From Anabaena sp. UHCC 0204 (lineage in GTDB: Bacteria; Cyanobacteriota; Cyanobacteriia; Cyanobacteriales; Nostocaceae), in the NCBI RefSeq assembly GCF_009711975.1, contig NZ_VIKW01000005.1, positions 1 to 64,000 on the forward strand: a DNA stretch of 64,000 nucleotides, read 5' to 3'. The translations under genes and the position numbers were made by a program. The notes below the pieces were generated by a model, which was not told the DNA's origin, did no database searches, and worked only from the letters and a program-made list of their open reading frames with translations. How positions within the stretch are numbered: position 1 is the first letter of the stretch; the number at the start of each line of letters is the position of its first letter. Of this stretch, positions 45,814-54,772 are shown in pieces.

Positions 45814-47460
45814 GTGATAAAATTACTTAACTTGCCAAAAACAGGGTATTTTTTGGGATTAATTGTTTGGGTAGTGCCATTATTATTATTGAATCATGGG
45901 CAAGATAGTCTTATTGCTCACGATGAAACCACCTATGCAGTACGCTCTCGATGGATGCTAGAGTCTGGAGATTGGTTAACTCCCCAATCTTGGTCAGAAC
46001 TTGCTTACGAAAAAACGCCTGGTTTTTATTGGATTCTAGCATCTATTTACACAATGTTTGGGATTAATGAGGTAACATCTCGCATACCTTCCCAAGTTGC
46101 TTCTGTGATGAGTATTTTCCTGGTTTATCAAATAACAACAATGTTGTTAAATAAACGGATAGCTTGGTTAGCTGGGGCAATTTTATCAGTATCTTTTATT
46201 TGGTTACAAGTTAGTAGATTAGTTGCTCCAGATATTATTACTATTTGTATTGCTCTTTTCGGTATTTTCTGCTTAATTAAATCAGAATTACAGCCCAAAT
46301 ATCGTTATTATTGGGGTTTTGGTACGGGTTTAAGTTTAGGGTTAGGATTTTTAATTAAAGGTCAATTAATATTTGTCCCATTTATTGGTTTATTGCCTTA
46401 TTTAATTTGGCAAAATCGTCATCATCGGCATTTTAATAATCCTCTGTTGTATGTGGGTTTTGTTGTCGGTTTTATGCCAGTAATTACTTGGTTTTGGTTA
46501 AGTTGGCAACATTACGGTGCAATTGTTTTTGAACATTTCTTTGGTTTTGTCACCAAGATAAGTACAGAACAACGAAATGGACATTCACCTTTTTATTATT
46601 TATGGAATCTGCCTCTGAAGGGGTTTCCTTGGCCTTTATTTAGTATTTTGGGACTGTTGCTCATTTGTCGTCGTTACTTGAGTCGCAATTTCTGGATATT
46701 AGTTGTGTGTCCTCTGATTATATTTCTAGAAATTAGTATAATTTCCACTCGTTTACCTCATTATGCTCTGATGCTTTGTCCTTGGATGGCAATTCTAGCA
46801 GCAGTAGCATTAGATTGGTTAGGAGATATTTATAATAATTTTCAGAAGACAAAATATTTTTACCTACCCCGAAATTTAAGTTATGTATTTGGCATTTTAG
46901 GTGGAGTTGTTTTAATAGCAGGAATAATCCTAAATACGGAGATTTTGCCTATTAATGGGGGAACAGATATTAAAAGTTATTCATTAATAGGGTTAGTGTT
47001 AGGATTTGGTTGGTTATTTTTACCAATAATTTGGGTTGCTCGTCATCGGTTTGGACAAAAATTTCTAACTGCTAATTATTGGTTGGCAAGTTGGTTAGTA
47101 CCTGCTTGGTTAGCTGTAGCTGTGGCTGGTGCTAATGGGTTATTAAGTAACTATAGTCCTGATATAAAATTGTTTTTACAGCAACCAGAAATTGCTTCTG
47201 TACTCAAAGATAATTCTATTAATTTTGTTGTTCAAAAAACAGAAACAATGACTACAGGTGGAGATAAGGCTCTGTTATTACTAACTTTTGATACTCCTCA
47301 TTGGGGAAAAAGATTTCAACAAGTTGCAGATGTTCCTATCAATAATTATGCTTGGGTTAGTCCTGAGCCAGAAGTGGGTGAATCAAAGAATGAACGTCAA
47401 ATTGGCACTTTCCGAAAGTGGAAGTTGATTCAGGTAGTGGGTGAAGAAGGTGACAGGTGA
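45814..47460 (+). CDS. ArnT-like glycosyltransferase (GT39/PMT family)
   Basis: 548 residues with about eleven membrane helices. The first outer loop has the DE motif (IAHDETTYAVRSRWMLESGDWLTP) and YEKTPGFYWILA, typical of lipid-phosphate-sugar-dependent transferases of the ArnT/PMT fold. It transfers a sugar from a polyprenyl carrier onto an outside acceptor (protein, lipid or glycan), and the substrate cannot be deduced. GTG start with AGGAAG upstream. The last codons and TGA stop are built from GTGACAG repeats (EEGDR), so the native end may have been altered by repeat growth. Confidence 0.85.
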   Translation: MIKLLNLPKTGYFLGLIVWVVPLLLLNHGQDSLIAHDETTYAVRSRWMLESGDWLTPQSWSELAYEKTPGFYWILASIYTMFGINEVTSRIPSQVASVMSIFLVYQITTMLLNKRIAWLAGAILSVSFIWLQVSRLVAPDIITICIALFGIFCLIKSELQPKYRYYWGFGTGLSLGLGFLIKGQLIFVPFIGLLPYLIWQNRHHRHFNNPLLYVGFVVGFMPVITWFWLSWQHYGAIVFEHFFGFVTKISTEQRNGHSPFYYLWNLPLKGFPWPLFSILGLLLICRRYLSRNFWILVVCPLIIFLEISIISTRLPHYALMLCPWMAILAAVALDWLGDIYNNFQKTKYFYLPRNLSYVFGILGGVVLIAGIILNTEILPINGGTDIKSYSLIGLVLGFGWLFLPIIWVARHRFGQKFLTANYWLASWLVPAWLAVAVAGANGLLSNYSPDIKLFLQQPEIASVLKDNSINFVVQKTETMTTGGDKALLLLTFDTPHWGKRFQQVADVPINNYAWVSPEPEVGESKNERQIGTFRKWKLIQVVGEEGDR

Positions 47461-47525
47461 CAGGTGACAGTGAAGAGGTAATAGGTGATAGGGAGGAGAA
47501 GATGAAAATGTTCTTCATTCTAAAC
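47449..47525. repeat. GTGACAG tandem repeat and associated block
   Basis: Three GTGACAG units start inside the glycosyltransferase gene and supply its stop. The block then continues with a purine-rich stretch and ATGTTCTTCATTC, as after mutS (39236-39300). Confidence 0.7.
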
Positions 47526-47544
47526 TCTTGACTCCTAGCCCTAA

Positions 47545-48255
47545 TTAATCTTCAATAATTTGAATTTCATCAAGTTGATTAATAACCACATCTGCACCTT
47601 TAACATTATTTGCTTTACCAATCCAAGTAATCCCAATGCAACCAGCGGCTTTAGCGTCACGCGCCATTTGCATATCACCGACAGAATCACCTACCATTAA
47701 AGTTGCGTTTGGAGATACTCCTAAAGCTTGACAAGCTTCTAAAAATAGGGTGGGATCTGGTTTACTCGGACCATCATCAACTCCCTTTTTCAGTTGTAAA
47801 TAATCGCCTAACTGGTGAGTAGTCACAAATTGTTTCACATCTTCAGTAGTTGCTGCTGACAGAATCCCTAATTTTAACCCTGCTATTGACAGAGACTTTA
47901 AAACTTCTAAGCTACCCACAAATAAAGGTGAAGGGGTTTTTCCCACATATTGATCAGCTTCTGCTAAAGCTTGACGAGCAATTTTCAAAGACTCAAACCA
48001 TCCCCTACCAGTTTCTGCAATATAGGCTGCTGCTGCAATTTCTGTTTCTTTGCGACTTGCTACTGATATTAAACCTGCTGGATCTAAGCGATCGCCATCA
48101 ATACCAAAAGCCATTAATAAGGGTTCACCAATACCAGGAACTTGTGCGTCTATCATCCGCGCCCCTTTTTGTCCTAGTGTTCTTAAATATGCTTCCGAGT
48201 CTTCTAAAGTACCGTTTTTATCAAATAAAATCGCTTCAATATTAGAAAACGTCAT
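47545..48255 (-). CDS. HAD-superfamily hydrolase with altered motif I
   Basis: 236 residues from ATG 48255; a GTG at 48294 would add 13 residues without family likeness. Motif I is FDKNGT: the nucleophile Asp12 is there, but the second Asp (general acid/base in DxDGT phosphatases) is Asn14 (codon AAC). Later motifs are normal: ILSAATT, KPDPTLF and MVGDSVGDMQMA. A phosphoglycolate-phosphatase-like fold with a helical cap (about 20-95). Activity may be reduced or of a different kind. It lies alone between repeat DNA and rps1, on the same strand as rps1. Confidence 0.82.
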   Translation of the reverse strand: MTFSNIEAILFDKNGTLEDSEAYLRTLGQKGARMIDAQVPGIGEPLLMAFGIDGDRLDPAGLISVASRKETEIAAAAYIAETGRGWFESLKIARQALAEADQYVGKTPSPLFVGSLEVLKSLSIAGLKLGILSAATTEDVKQFVTTHQLGDYLQLKKGVDDGPSKPDPTLFLEACQALGVSPNATLMVGDSVGDMQMARDAKAAGCIGITWIGKANNVKGADVVINQLDEIQIIED

Positions 48256-48331
48256 GTTTCTACATTTAATACTTGTCAAAATATTGCACCCCACTTAGAT
48301 TAATTGCAGATTTTAGATTAAACGCTAAGTT

Positions 48332-48357
48332 AAAAAAAAAGAGGGAAATCCCTCTTT
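48332..48357 (-). terminator. Rho-independent terminator of rps1
   Basis: On the minus strand AAAGAGGGA-TTT-CCCTCTTT is followed at once by a run of eight or nine T. Classical terminator, about 50 bases after the rps1 stop codon. Confidence 0.85.
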
Positions 48358-48407
48358 GTTATATACTTGAATGATCTGAGTTGTAATTACTTACAACAAT
48401 AAATCTA

Positions 48408-49508
48408 CTATTCTTCAATAGCTGCGGGGATTTCTTCTTCAATATCTGTAGCTGCGGGAATTTCTTCCTCGGCTACAGCATCTACTGGTGCAACTTCTTC
48501 AGTTACAGCTTCCACTGATGTAGCGTCCACAGGTGCTGCATCCACAGGTGTTGCGTCTACAGGCGCTGCATCCACAGGTGCTGCGTCCACAGGTGCAGTA
48601 ATACCTTGCTGTTTGGCAAGCAATTGTTCCCGATACTTAGCTGCCATTTCTTCGGCCTTATCATAAACCAAATCACGGTTCTTGATCATGTCACCAGGTT
48701 CGGGTTCTAACTGTTTAGTAGACAGAGAAATCCGTCCCCTTTCTGCATCCAAGTCAATGATCATTACTTTCACTTCATCATTGACATTAAAGACGCTATG
48801 AGGAGTGTCAATATGCTCGTGGGATATCTCAGAAATATGTAGTAGTCCGCTCACTCCACCGATATCAATGAAAGCACCATAAGGTTTGATACCGCGAACA
48901 GTACCAATGACCACTTCTCCGACTTCCAGGCGGTTCATCTTGCGCTCAACTAGCGCCCGACGATGGGAGAGAACTAAGCGGTTACGCTCTTCATCTACTT
49001 CTAGGAATTTCAAAGGCAGTTCTTCACCTACCAAATCTTCCTTGGGTTTGCGAGTGCTGATATGAGAACCGGGGATAAAGCCGCGCAGTCCTTCAATTCG
49101 CACTAATGCACCACCACGGTTGGTAGCAAAAACACCAGAGCGGACAGTAGCATCTTCTGCCTGTAACTGCCGTACTCGTTCCCAAGCCCGCATATACTCA
49201 ATTCGACGGATCGAAAGGGTAAGCTGACCATCTTCATTTTCATCGGTAAGGATGAAAAATTCCCGTGTTTCGTTTGATTGTAAGACTTCTTCCGGGGCAT
49301 CGACCCGGTTAATAGACATTTCTTGTATGGGTATATATGCTGCGGTTTTCGCACCTATGTCAATCAGAGCGCCGCGCGGCTCTATACTGAAAACTGTACC
49401 CGGTACGACATCACCAGGGCTGAAGTGATAATCGTACTTATCAAGTAGAGCAGCGAAATCTTCGAGAGTAAATCCAATTTCTGTAGCGGTTAAGTTCTGA
49501 TTGACCAT
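48408..49508 (-). CDS. rps1: 30S ribosomal protein S1
   Basis: 366 residues. Three S1 RNA-binding domains are visible: GDVVPGTVFSIEPRGALIDIG (about 36-105), RSGVFATNRGGALVRI (about 123-190) and GEVVIGTVRGIKPYGAFIDIG (about 205-275), the three-domain form of cyanobacterial and chloroplast S1. The C-terminal 65 residues are an acidic tail built from tandem APVDA/T pentapeptides, coded by a 15-bp DNA repeat (about 48490-48600). It helps mRNA binding on the ribosome. ATG start preceded by AGGAACAC. A strong terminator follows. Confidence 0.95.
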   Translation of the reverse strand: MVNQNLTATEIGFTLEDFAALLDKYDYHFSPGDVVPGTVFSIEPRGALIDIGAKTAAYIPIQEMSINRVDAPEEVLQSNETREFFILTDENEDGQLTLSIRRIEYMRAWERVRQLQAEDATVRSGVFATNRGGALVRIEGLRGFIPGSHISTRKPKEDLVGEELPLKFLEVDEERNRLVLSHRRALVERKMNRLEVGEVVIGTVRGIKPYGAFIDIGGVSGLLHISEISHEHIDTPHSVFNVNDEVKVMIIDLDAERGRISLSTKQLEPEPGDMIKNRDLVYDKAEEMAAKYREQLLAKQQGITAPVDAAPVDAAPVDATPVDAAPVDATSVEAVTEEVAPVDAVAEEEIPAATDIEEEIPAAIEE

Positions 49509-49819
49509 GCTAATGTGTTCCTGGTTCTAGTCTCCGTAAAGGTTTTGTCATATATTCTGTGTGTTTGTAAGCAGTCGGATAACCGTTTTTACTTACAGTC
49601 CTGTCTTATCCTAGCTTAGAATAGCTAGTCTTAACACATATCAACTTCCAGATAGAAAATTATATCAAATATCTTGCCATTATTCATCTGTCATCGGCTA
49701 TAAGTAGTCACAATTATTTATCCAATCAAGAGTTCAGGAATATGGCTTACGCCACGGTACGCTATCGGAATGAAGAATGAAGAACATTTTTATCTTCTCC
49801 GCCTATCACCTGTCACCTG

Positions 49820-49866
49820 TCAATTGTTATTGATTTATCTAGGTTTTCACTTCATTAAGCAAGGCA
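49820..49866 (-). repeat. Interspersed 43-bp repeat, family C, copy 2
   Basis: The reverse complement of this stretch matches 5344-5386 with about three differences, ending in the shared CAATAACAATTGAC. It abuts CACCTGT heptamers. Confidence 0.6.
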
Positions 49867-49878
49867 TACATAAAAATT

Positions 49879-49910
49879 ATCCGTTGCCACTAAAAATAGT
49901 AACAACGGAT
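49879..49910 (-). terminator. Terminator of the psbB-psbT unit
   Basis: ATCCGTTG and CAACGGAT form a perfect 8-bp stem with a 16-base loop that pairs further (ACTA/TAGT). On the minus strand it is followed by AATTTTTA. It lies 40 bases after the psbT stop codon. Confidence 0.6.
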
Positions 49911-49949
49911 ACAAGGGTGATATCCCTTTAAAAATTTGGTTTTAACAAC

Positions 49950-50063
49950 CTAACTTTTCTTTTCTTCTTTTTTCTCAAAGCGAGGGGGTTCGCGGAAGGC
50001 GATCGCAAAAAAGAGTACACCTATTGCTAGGCTTAAAATCAAGATGTAAGCAACACTTTCCAT
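49950..50063 (-). CDS. psbT: Photosystem II protein PsbT
   Basis: 37 residues, MESVAYILILSLAIGVLFFA then IAFREPPRFEKKEEKKS: one membrane helix followed by the invariant FREPPR and a lysine/glutamate-rich tail slightly longer than usual. PsbT sits at the photosystem II dimer interface and helps repair of the acceptor side. It lies 98 bp downstream of psbB on the same strand, the standard arrangement, and is probably co-transcribed. Too short for most automated ORF calls. Confidence 0.95.
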   Translation of the reverse strand: MESVAYILILSLAIGVLFFAIAFREPPRFEKKEEKKS

Positions 50064-50161
50064 ATTCTTCAGATCCTGCCTGTTGAGCCAGTAATTTTAG
50101 TTTACCAAGCCTAGTAAAAAGCATGAAGTAGATATTCTCCACTTCACACTTAATCCAAGTT

Positions 50162-51688
50162 TTAAGCTTCCTTACGGGTACGAGTTGTCTTGTCACCCAG
50201 CTTCTGGAAAAGACCCCATTCAACTTGTTCTTCTTCAATTTCCACACCGGCAAATACATCACGGTAGATTGTCCGTGAACCGTGCCAGAGATGGCCAAAG
50301 AAGAATAGTAGAGCGAATACAGCATGACCAAAGGTAAACCAACCTCTGGGAGAAGTCCGGAATACACCGTCAGAATTCAAGGTTTCCCGGTCAAATTCAA
50401 AGATTTCTCCACCTTGAGCTTTGCGGGCATACTTCTTCACATCAGCAGGATCTGTAAAGGTTTGACCATTCAGATTACCACCGTAGAAGCTGACAGTTAC
50501 GCCAGTTTGTTCAAAGCTGTATTTAGATTCTGCCCGACGGAAGGGGATGTCAGCGCGGACAACACCATCTTTATCGGTCAAAATTACTGGGAAGGTTTCA
50601 AAGAAGTTAGGTAGACGACGAACTGTTAATTCCCGTCCTTCAGCATCTGTGAAGACAGCGTGACCTTGCCAAGATTGAGCAATACCATCACCTTTCACCA
50701 TTGCGCCTGTCCGGAATAGACCACCTTTAGCGGGGCTATTGCCGACGTAATCGTAGAAAGCCAGTTTTTCAGGAATCTTTGCCCAAGCTTCAGTTAGAGT
50801 TGCACCTTCAGCAACACTAGTTTGCACACGACGCTGAATTTCTTGACGGAAATAGCCTTGATCCCACTGATAGCGGGTAGGTCCAAACAATTCAATTGGG
50901 GTAGTCGCGTTACCGTACCACATAGTTCCAGCTACTACGAAAGCAGCGAAGAACACAGCAGCAATACTACTGGAAAGTACGGTTTCAATATTACCCATCC
51001 GGAGGGCTTTGTATAGCCTTTCGGGAGGTCTAACTGTGAGGTGGAATAAACCAGCGATAATACCGACTACACCAGCCGCAATGTGGTGAGCAACAACGCC
51101 ACCGGGGTTATAGGGGTTAAACCCAGCCGGACCCCATTCTGGTGCTACTGGCTGAATACTACCAGTGATGCCATAGGCATCAGATACCCACATTCCCGGA
51201 CCAAATAGTCCGGTCTGGTGGAAAGCACCAAAACCAAAACAAAGTAAACCGGATAAGAACAGGTGAATACCAAACATTTTTGGTAAGTCTAAAGCAGGTT
51301 CACCAGTCCGAGGATCTCTAAAGAGTTCCAAATCCCAGAAAACCCAATGCCAAACGGCAGCGAGGAATAATAAACCAGAGAGAACAATGTGAGCAGCAGC
51401 AACGCCTTCAAAGGACCAAAAACCGGGGTCTACTGCTGTACCACCAGTTACGCTCCAACCGCCCCAAGATTCGGTTACGCCTAAACGTGCCATGAAGGGA
51501 AGTACGAACATCCCTTGTCGCCACATGGGGTTGAGAACTGGATCACTGGGATCGTAAACAGCCAGTTCGTACAGTGCCATTGAACCTGCCCAGCCAGCTA
51601 CTAAAGCTGTGTGCATTAAGTGTACAGAAATCAGCCGACCTGGATCGTTCAGAACAACTGTATGTACTCGGTACCAAGGTAGTCCCAT
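50162..51688 (-). CDS. psbB: Photosystem II CP47 chlorophyll apoprotein
   Basis: 508 residues, full length. Canonical start [20 protein letters not shown], six membrane helices with chlorophyll-binding histidines ([64 protein letters not shown]) and the large lumenal loop between helices 5 and 6 (about 260-445). It is the inner antenna of photosystem II next to D2. The ribosome site AGGAGG lies about 13 bases before ATG. psbT follows. Confidence 0.98.
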   Translation of the reverse strand: MGLPWYRVHTVVLNDPGRLISVHLMHTALVAGWAGSMALYELAVYDPSDPVLNPMWRQGMFVLPFMARLGVTESWGGWSVTGGTAVDPGFWSFEGVAAAHIVLSGLLFLAAVWHWVFWDLELFRDPRTGEPALDLPKMFGIHLFLSGLLCFGFGAFHQTGLFGPGMWVSDAYGITGSIQPVAPEWGPAGFNPYNPGGVVAHHIAAGVVGIIAGLFHLTVRPPERLYKALRMGNIETVLSSSIAAVFFAAFVVAGTMWYGNATTPIELFGPTRYQWDQGYFRQEIQRRVQTSVAEGATLTEAWAKIPEKLAFYDYVGNSPAKGGLFRTGAMVKGDGIAQSWQGHAVFTDAEGRELTVRRLPNFFETFPVILTDKDGVVRADIPFRRAESKYSFEQTGVTVSFYGGNLNGQTFTDPADVKKYARKAQGGEIFEFDRETLNSDGVFRTSPRGWFTFGHAVFALLFFFGHLWHGSRTIYRDVFAGVEIEEEQVEWGLFQKLGDKTTRTRKEA

Positions 51689-52459
51689 TGACTACAAGCC
51701 TCCTGGATAGTTATGTTTACAAAGCAATTTTCTTACCGAGTTTCTGAGGGACGGAAGCCGCCTATCAGAAAAATCTCTGAGTTTTTTTATTGCTGATTTT
51801 GAATTTGGCAATACCGACGCACTACCATAGTTTGAGTTCTTTTGTCAAGAACTAGCTATTTGAGTGTTTGGGCGATCGCTAAACAAAAATGAGAATATTT
51901 TAAAAAGTGTAACTATTGATGGAACGCTTTGCAAGGGTTTCTATAGCTGGAGTTACGTAGCTTGTGGCTTAAATATCGTTACTAGTCTCCAGAAATGCTG
52001 GTTATAACCTGATCTATCGGGAAAGCTGAAGTTTTTTTTTAAGTCCACTATTCCAGCATAAAACTAAATTGGGGTTTTACCGAGCGAACTACTTGCAGCA
52101 TCTCTTCGCGATCGCTTCTAGAGAAACTACCAGTTTTATTTTAGACTGAATTTACGCATATAAGTTCTGGCTATCGGTGAGGAATAGACAAAATACGGAG
52201 TTAAAAGTTTACTTGCGACTAAGTTAAGTTTTTTTTACAAAATCGTGACTTGCCTTTTTGATGTCTATATGCTGAAATAAGTATTAACTCTCATGTCTTT
52301 CATGACAGTAGACAGAATTTAAATGCAATTATTTTTAGTGTGCCTCGATTTTCCCTATTCCCTATTAATACTAAACAAGACTAAATCTTAATTTTAGATA
52401 TCAGTCTGAGACTTGGCTATGAGTAAAAACAAGCAAAAACTTGAGGAGTATACCAAGCA
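51689..52459. other. Divergent intergenic region between psbB and the terD genes
   Basis: 771 bp without a convincing gene. It must contain the psbB promoter and the promoter of the TerD/Hsp70 locus. One GCGATCGC lies near 52108. An 18-codon frame (52419-52475) overlaps the first terD start, but I do not count it as a gene. No tandem repeat or strong hairpin was noticed. Confidence 0.5.
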
Positions 52460-53035
52460 ATGGCAGTTTCACTAACTAAAGGACAACGGATATCACTGGA
52501 AAAAGTTTCCCCAGGACTAACCGAAGTATTTGTAGGTTTGGGGTGGGATGTTAAAGTTGTAGATACTGGCTTGGATTTTGATTTGGATGCCTCCGTTTTT
52601 ATCTTAGGAAGTAACGAAAAACTAATTTCTGATCAACACTTCATTTTTTACAATAATCTCACCAGTCCAGATCCTGCCAAATCAGTTCAACACACTGGAG
52701 ATAACCTGACAGGTTTAGGTGATGGTGATGATGAAGTCATTAAGATTCATTTGCAAAAAGTCCCTGCGGATGTCCACAAAATCGTTATCACTGTAACTAT
52801 TCATGAAGCAGCAGAAAGGCATCAAAACTTTGGTCAAGTGCAGAATGCCTTTATTCGAGTTGTCAATGCTCAAAACGAACAAGAAGTTATTCGCTATGAC
52901 TTAGTTGAAGACTACTCCATTGAAACCGCATTAATTATGGCTGAACTTTACCGTAAAGACGGAGATTGGCGGTTAAATGCCGTTGGTTCAGGTTATCAAG
53001 GGGGATTAAAAGCTTTATTAGATCGGTTTAGCTAG
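52460..53035 (+). CDS. TerD family protein 1
   Basis: 191 residues, one TerD domain: [28 protein letters not shown] at the start, then the two calcium-binding stretches DFDLDAS (39-45) and [10 protein letters not shown], and the C-terminal [20 protein letters not shown]. TerD proteins bind calcium and belong to stress systems first named for tellurite resistance. GAGGAG precedes the ATG. It is the first gene of a row that runs on to a metzincin and an Hsp70. No TerC, TerB or TelA is in the window, so tellurite itself is not the likely trigger. Confidence 0.92.
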   Translation: MAVSLTKGQRISLEKVSPGLTEVFVGLGWDVKVVDTGLDFDLDASVFILGSNEKLISDQHFIFYNNLTSPDPAKSVQHTGDNLTGLGDGDDEVIKIHLQKVPADVHKIVITVTIHEAAERHQNFGQVQNAFIRVVNAQNEQEVIRYDLVEDYSIETALIMAELYRKDGDWRLNAVGSGYQGGLKALLDRFS

Positions 53036-53047
53036 GAGAAATTTAAA

Positions 53048-53653
53048 ATGGCAATTAATCTCCAGAAAGGACAGAGAATTTCCCTTTCTAAAGAAGCTCC
53101 TGGTCTAACCAAATTGATGTGTGGACTAGGTTGGGATGTGGTTAAACGCTCTGGTGGCGGATTTTTTAGGAATTTTGGTGGAGGTGGTCATGACTATGAT
53201 CTAGATGCCTCTGTAGTTTGCTTGGATGCTAATGGTAAATTAATAGCAAAAGAAAACATAATCTATTTTGGGAATCTTCAACATTTATCAGGATCAATCG
53301 TCCATACAGGAGACAATTTAACTGGTGCTGGCGATGGTGATGACGAAGTAATCATTATTGATTTACCTCGCATTCCTGCTGATATTGCTAAATTAGTCTT
53401 CGTCATCAATATTTACGATTGCATTGCACGTAAACAAGATTTTACCCAAGTTGACAATGCCTTTGTCAGATTGGTAAATGCAGCTAATAATAAAGAATTA
53501 GCTCGATATAACCTTTCTGGTAAAGAATACAGCGGGATGACAGGAATGGTTTTAGCTGAAGTTTATCGCCATAATAATGAGTGGAAAATGGCAGCTATTG
53601 GCAACGGTGTCAGTGTTAATGGTTTAGCGGAACTTGTTGCATCTTATTGTTAA
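53048..53653 (+). CDS. TerD family protein 2
   Basis: 201 residues, paralogue of the gene 12 bp upstream: [38 protein letters not shown] and a C-terminal AIGNGVSVNGLAELV. It has a glycine-rich loop (SGGGFFRNFGGGGHD) before the first calcium site, common in TerD proteins and missing in the first copy. The pair probably arose by duplication and may form hetero-oligomers (inference). ATG start with TAGGAG upstream (the TAG is the stop of the first gene). The metzincin gene starts 3 bp after its end. Confidence 0.92.
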   Translation: MAINLQKGQRISLSKEAPGLTKLMCGLGWDVVKRSGGGFFRNFGGGGHDYDLDASVVCLDANGKLIAKENIIYFGNLQHLSGSIVHTGDNLTGAGDGDDEVIIIDLPRIPADIAKLVFVINIYDCIARKQDFTQVDNAFVRLVNAANNKELARYNLSGKEYSGMTGMVLAEVYRHNNEWKMAAIGNGVSVNGLAELVASYC

Positions 53654-53656
53654 ATA

Positions 53657-54367
53657 ATGTCACTTTACGATCGCCTGAATTTAACCAAAAAAACCAAGAT
53701 CAATCGTAAATTGCAAGTTCCCATCTGGGAACGGATTAACCTTGACAGACCAGCAAAACCACGTTGTCAAAGTTGCCGTTCTCGGATTCAACCTGATTGG
53801 CGTGTGTGTCCATCATGCGGTTCATTTCTAATTCGTAAAGATCAAGAAAAGCGCCATTGTATCTGGGTAGATATTTCTGGAATCATCAAGACAACTGACA
53901 ACAATAGCATCATGCTAGAAATAATTGCAGATGCTTTGGCTAAAGTTTTTAGTGCCTTTAGAAGTGTTCATGTATTTTTGACTTCAGAAGAACCAGAGGA
54001 CAAAGAATGGGGGCGTAATTTCACTCATGTATATGTATTTGCAGATCAACAACCAGTAGATTATTTAGGAATAGCTAGTTTCCGTCATCATCAAGTTACA
54101 GATATTGCTGCTGTTCGTATTGACCAAATTATTAATAGTTCCAATCAAGCTAATCTGAATTTAGGTCAATTATCTAACTTAATTGCTAATACTATCGCTC
54201 ATGAAATTGGTCATACCTTGGGATTAGATCATTCATTATTACCTACAGACGTTATGCACGATGGATTGGATCATCGAATTCATAGTTTAATGCCTCCTTC
54301 TTTCCATGTAGGACAGATCATTTCCATGAATAAAGCTATTCGTCAACATACAGCAAATTTTAGGTAA
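53657..54367 (+). CDS. Zinc-ribbon metzincin-type metalloprotease
   Basis: 236 residues. A zinc ribbon near the N-terminus (C37, C40, C51, C54) is followed by a matrixin-like protease domain with HEIGHTLGLDH (182-192: zinc ligands His182, His186, His192 and catalytic Glu183) and a Met-turn methionine at 200 (TDVM). There is no signal peptide, so unlike most matrixins it is intracellular. It starts right behind the second terD gene, so the three are one unit. Likely role: cleaving a target protein when the TerD system is activated (inference). ATG start. Confidence 0.88.
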   Translation: MSLYDRLNLTKKTKINRKLQVPIWERINLDRPAKPRCQSCRSRIQPDWRVCPSCGSFLIRKDQEKRHCIWVDISGIIKTTDNNSIMLEIIADALAKVFSAFRSVHVFLTSEEPEDKEWGRNFTHVYVFADQQPVDYLGIASFRHHQVTDIAAVRIDQIINSSNQANLNLGQLSNLIANTIAHEIGHTLGLDHSLLPTDVMHDGLDHRIHSLMPPSFHVGQIISMNKAIRQHTANFR

Positions 54368-54772
54368 ATGAGATACAAATTTATCTGCGTTTATCCGTGT
54401 CCATCATCTTCTATCTGCGGTTAATTCTTTCTTGTTTTAACTCACTTAGATAGGAATCGCTATAAATATTGGCGTTGCTGATTAACGGTATGAATTTTAG
54501 TCTCACGCAAAGGCGCAAAGACGCAAAGGTAAGAGTTTTAAAGGTTCAATTTAGGAATTTCATACCTCAATATGGCTATCAGCAACGCCTAAATATTTTT
54601 AACAATTCAAAATTAAAGACAGTTTTAGATGAGAATTTAGATCCCACAATAAAACTTGGTATAAAATAAAATTTAATTACTTTACCTAACTTAATTTTTA
54701 TCAGGAAAAGTAAAAATCAGTATCTATGCTTAAAATCAGTTAAGTTATTCATAACCAGGGTGAGAATTAATC
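54368..54772. other. Spacer with family B mobile repeat, inside the TerD-Hsp70 locus
   Basis: 405 bp between the metalloprotease and Hsp70 genes. A degraded CTGCGGTTAATTC-type repeat is followed by the full family B element (54471-54589) and then an AT-rich stretch that must hold the Hsp70 promoter. The short reading frame over it is made by the element. Confidence 0.6.
54471..54589. mobile_element. MITE-like palindromic element, family B, copy 2
   Basis: 119 bp, from GGCGTTGCTGAT to its exact inverted copy ATCAGCAACGCC, with GGTATGAA/TTCATACC further inside and a CACGCAAAGGCGCAAAGACG core. It is flanked by a perfect 8-bp direct repeat TAAATATT (54463-54470 and 54590-54597), a target duplication. 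Copy 1 is at 1638-1771. Confidence 0.75.

Larger units (their letters stand above)
49509..49949. other. rps1-psbT intergenic region with repeats
   Basis: The first 200 bp hold the rps1 promoter region. At about 49745-49832 there is the CATTC/GAAGAACAT plus CACCTGT composite repeat (inverse of the one after mutS), then family C copy 2 (49820-49866) and the psbT terminator hairpin. No gene seen. Confidence 0.55.

Noticed and set aside
52419-52475. 18-codon leader frame overlapping the first terD start
   Set aside because: No clear ribosome site, no regulatory codon pattern and no hairpin; overlap with the terD start is probably accidental.
52460-53653. Tellurite resistance operon
   Set aside because: Only TerD proteins are present; no TerC, TerB, TerZ/A set or TehA/B genes are in the window, so a tellurite function is not supported.
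54469-54669. 66-codon frame between the metzincin and Hsp70 genes
   Set aside because: It is produced by the family B mobile element and the AT-rich flank.
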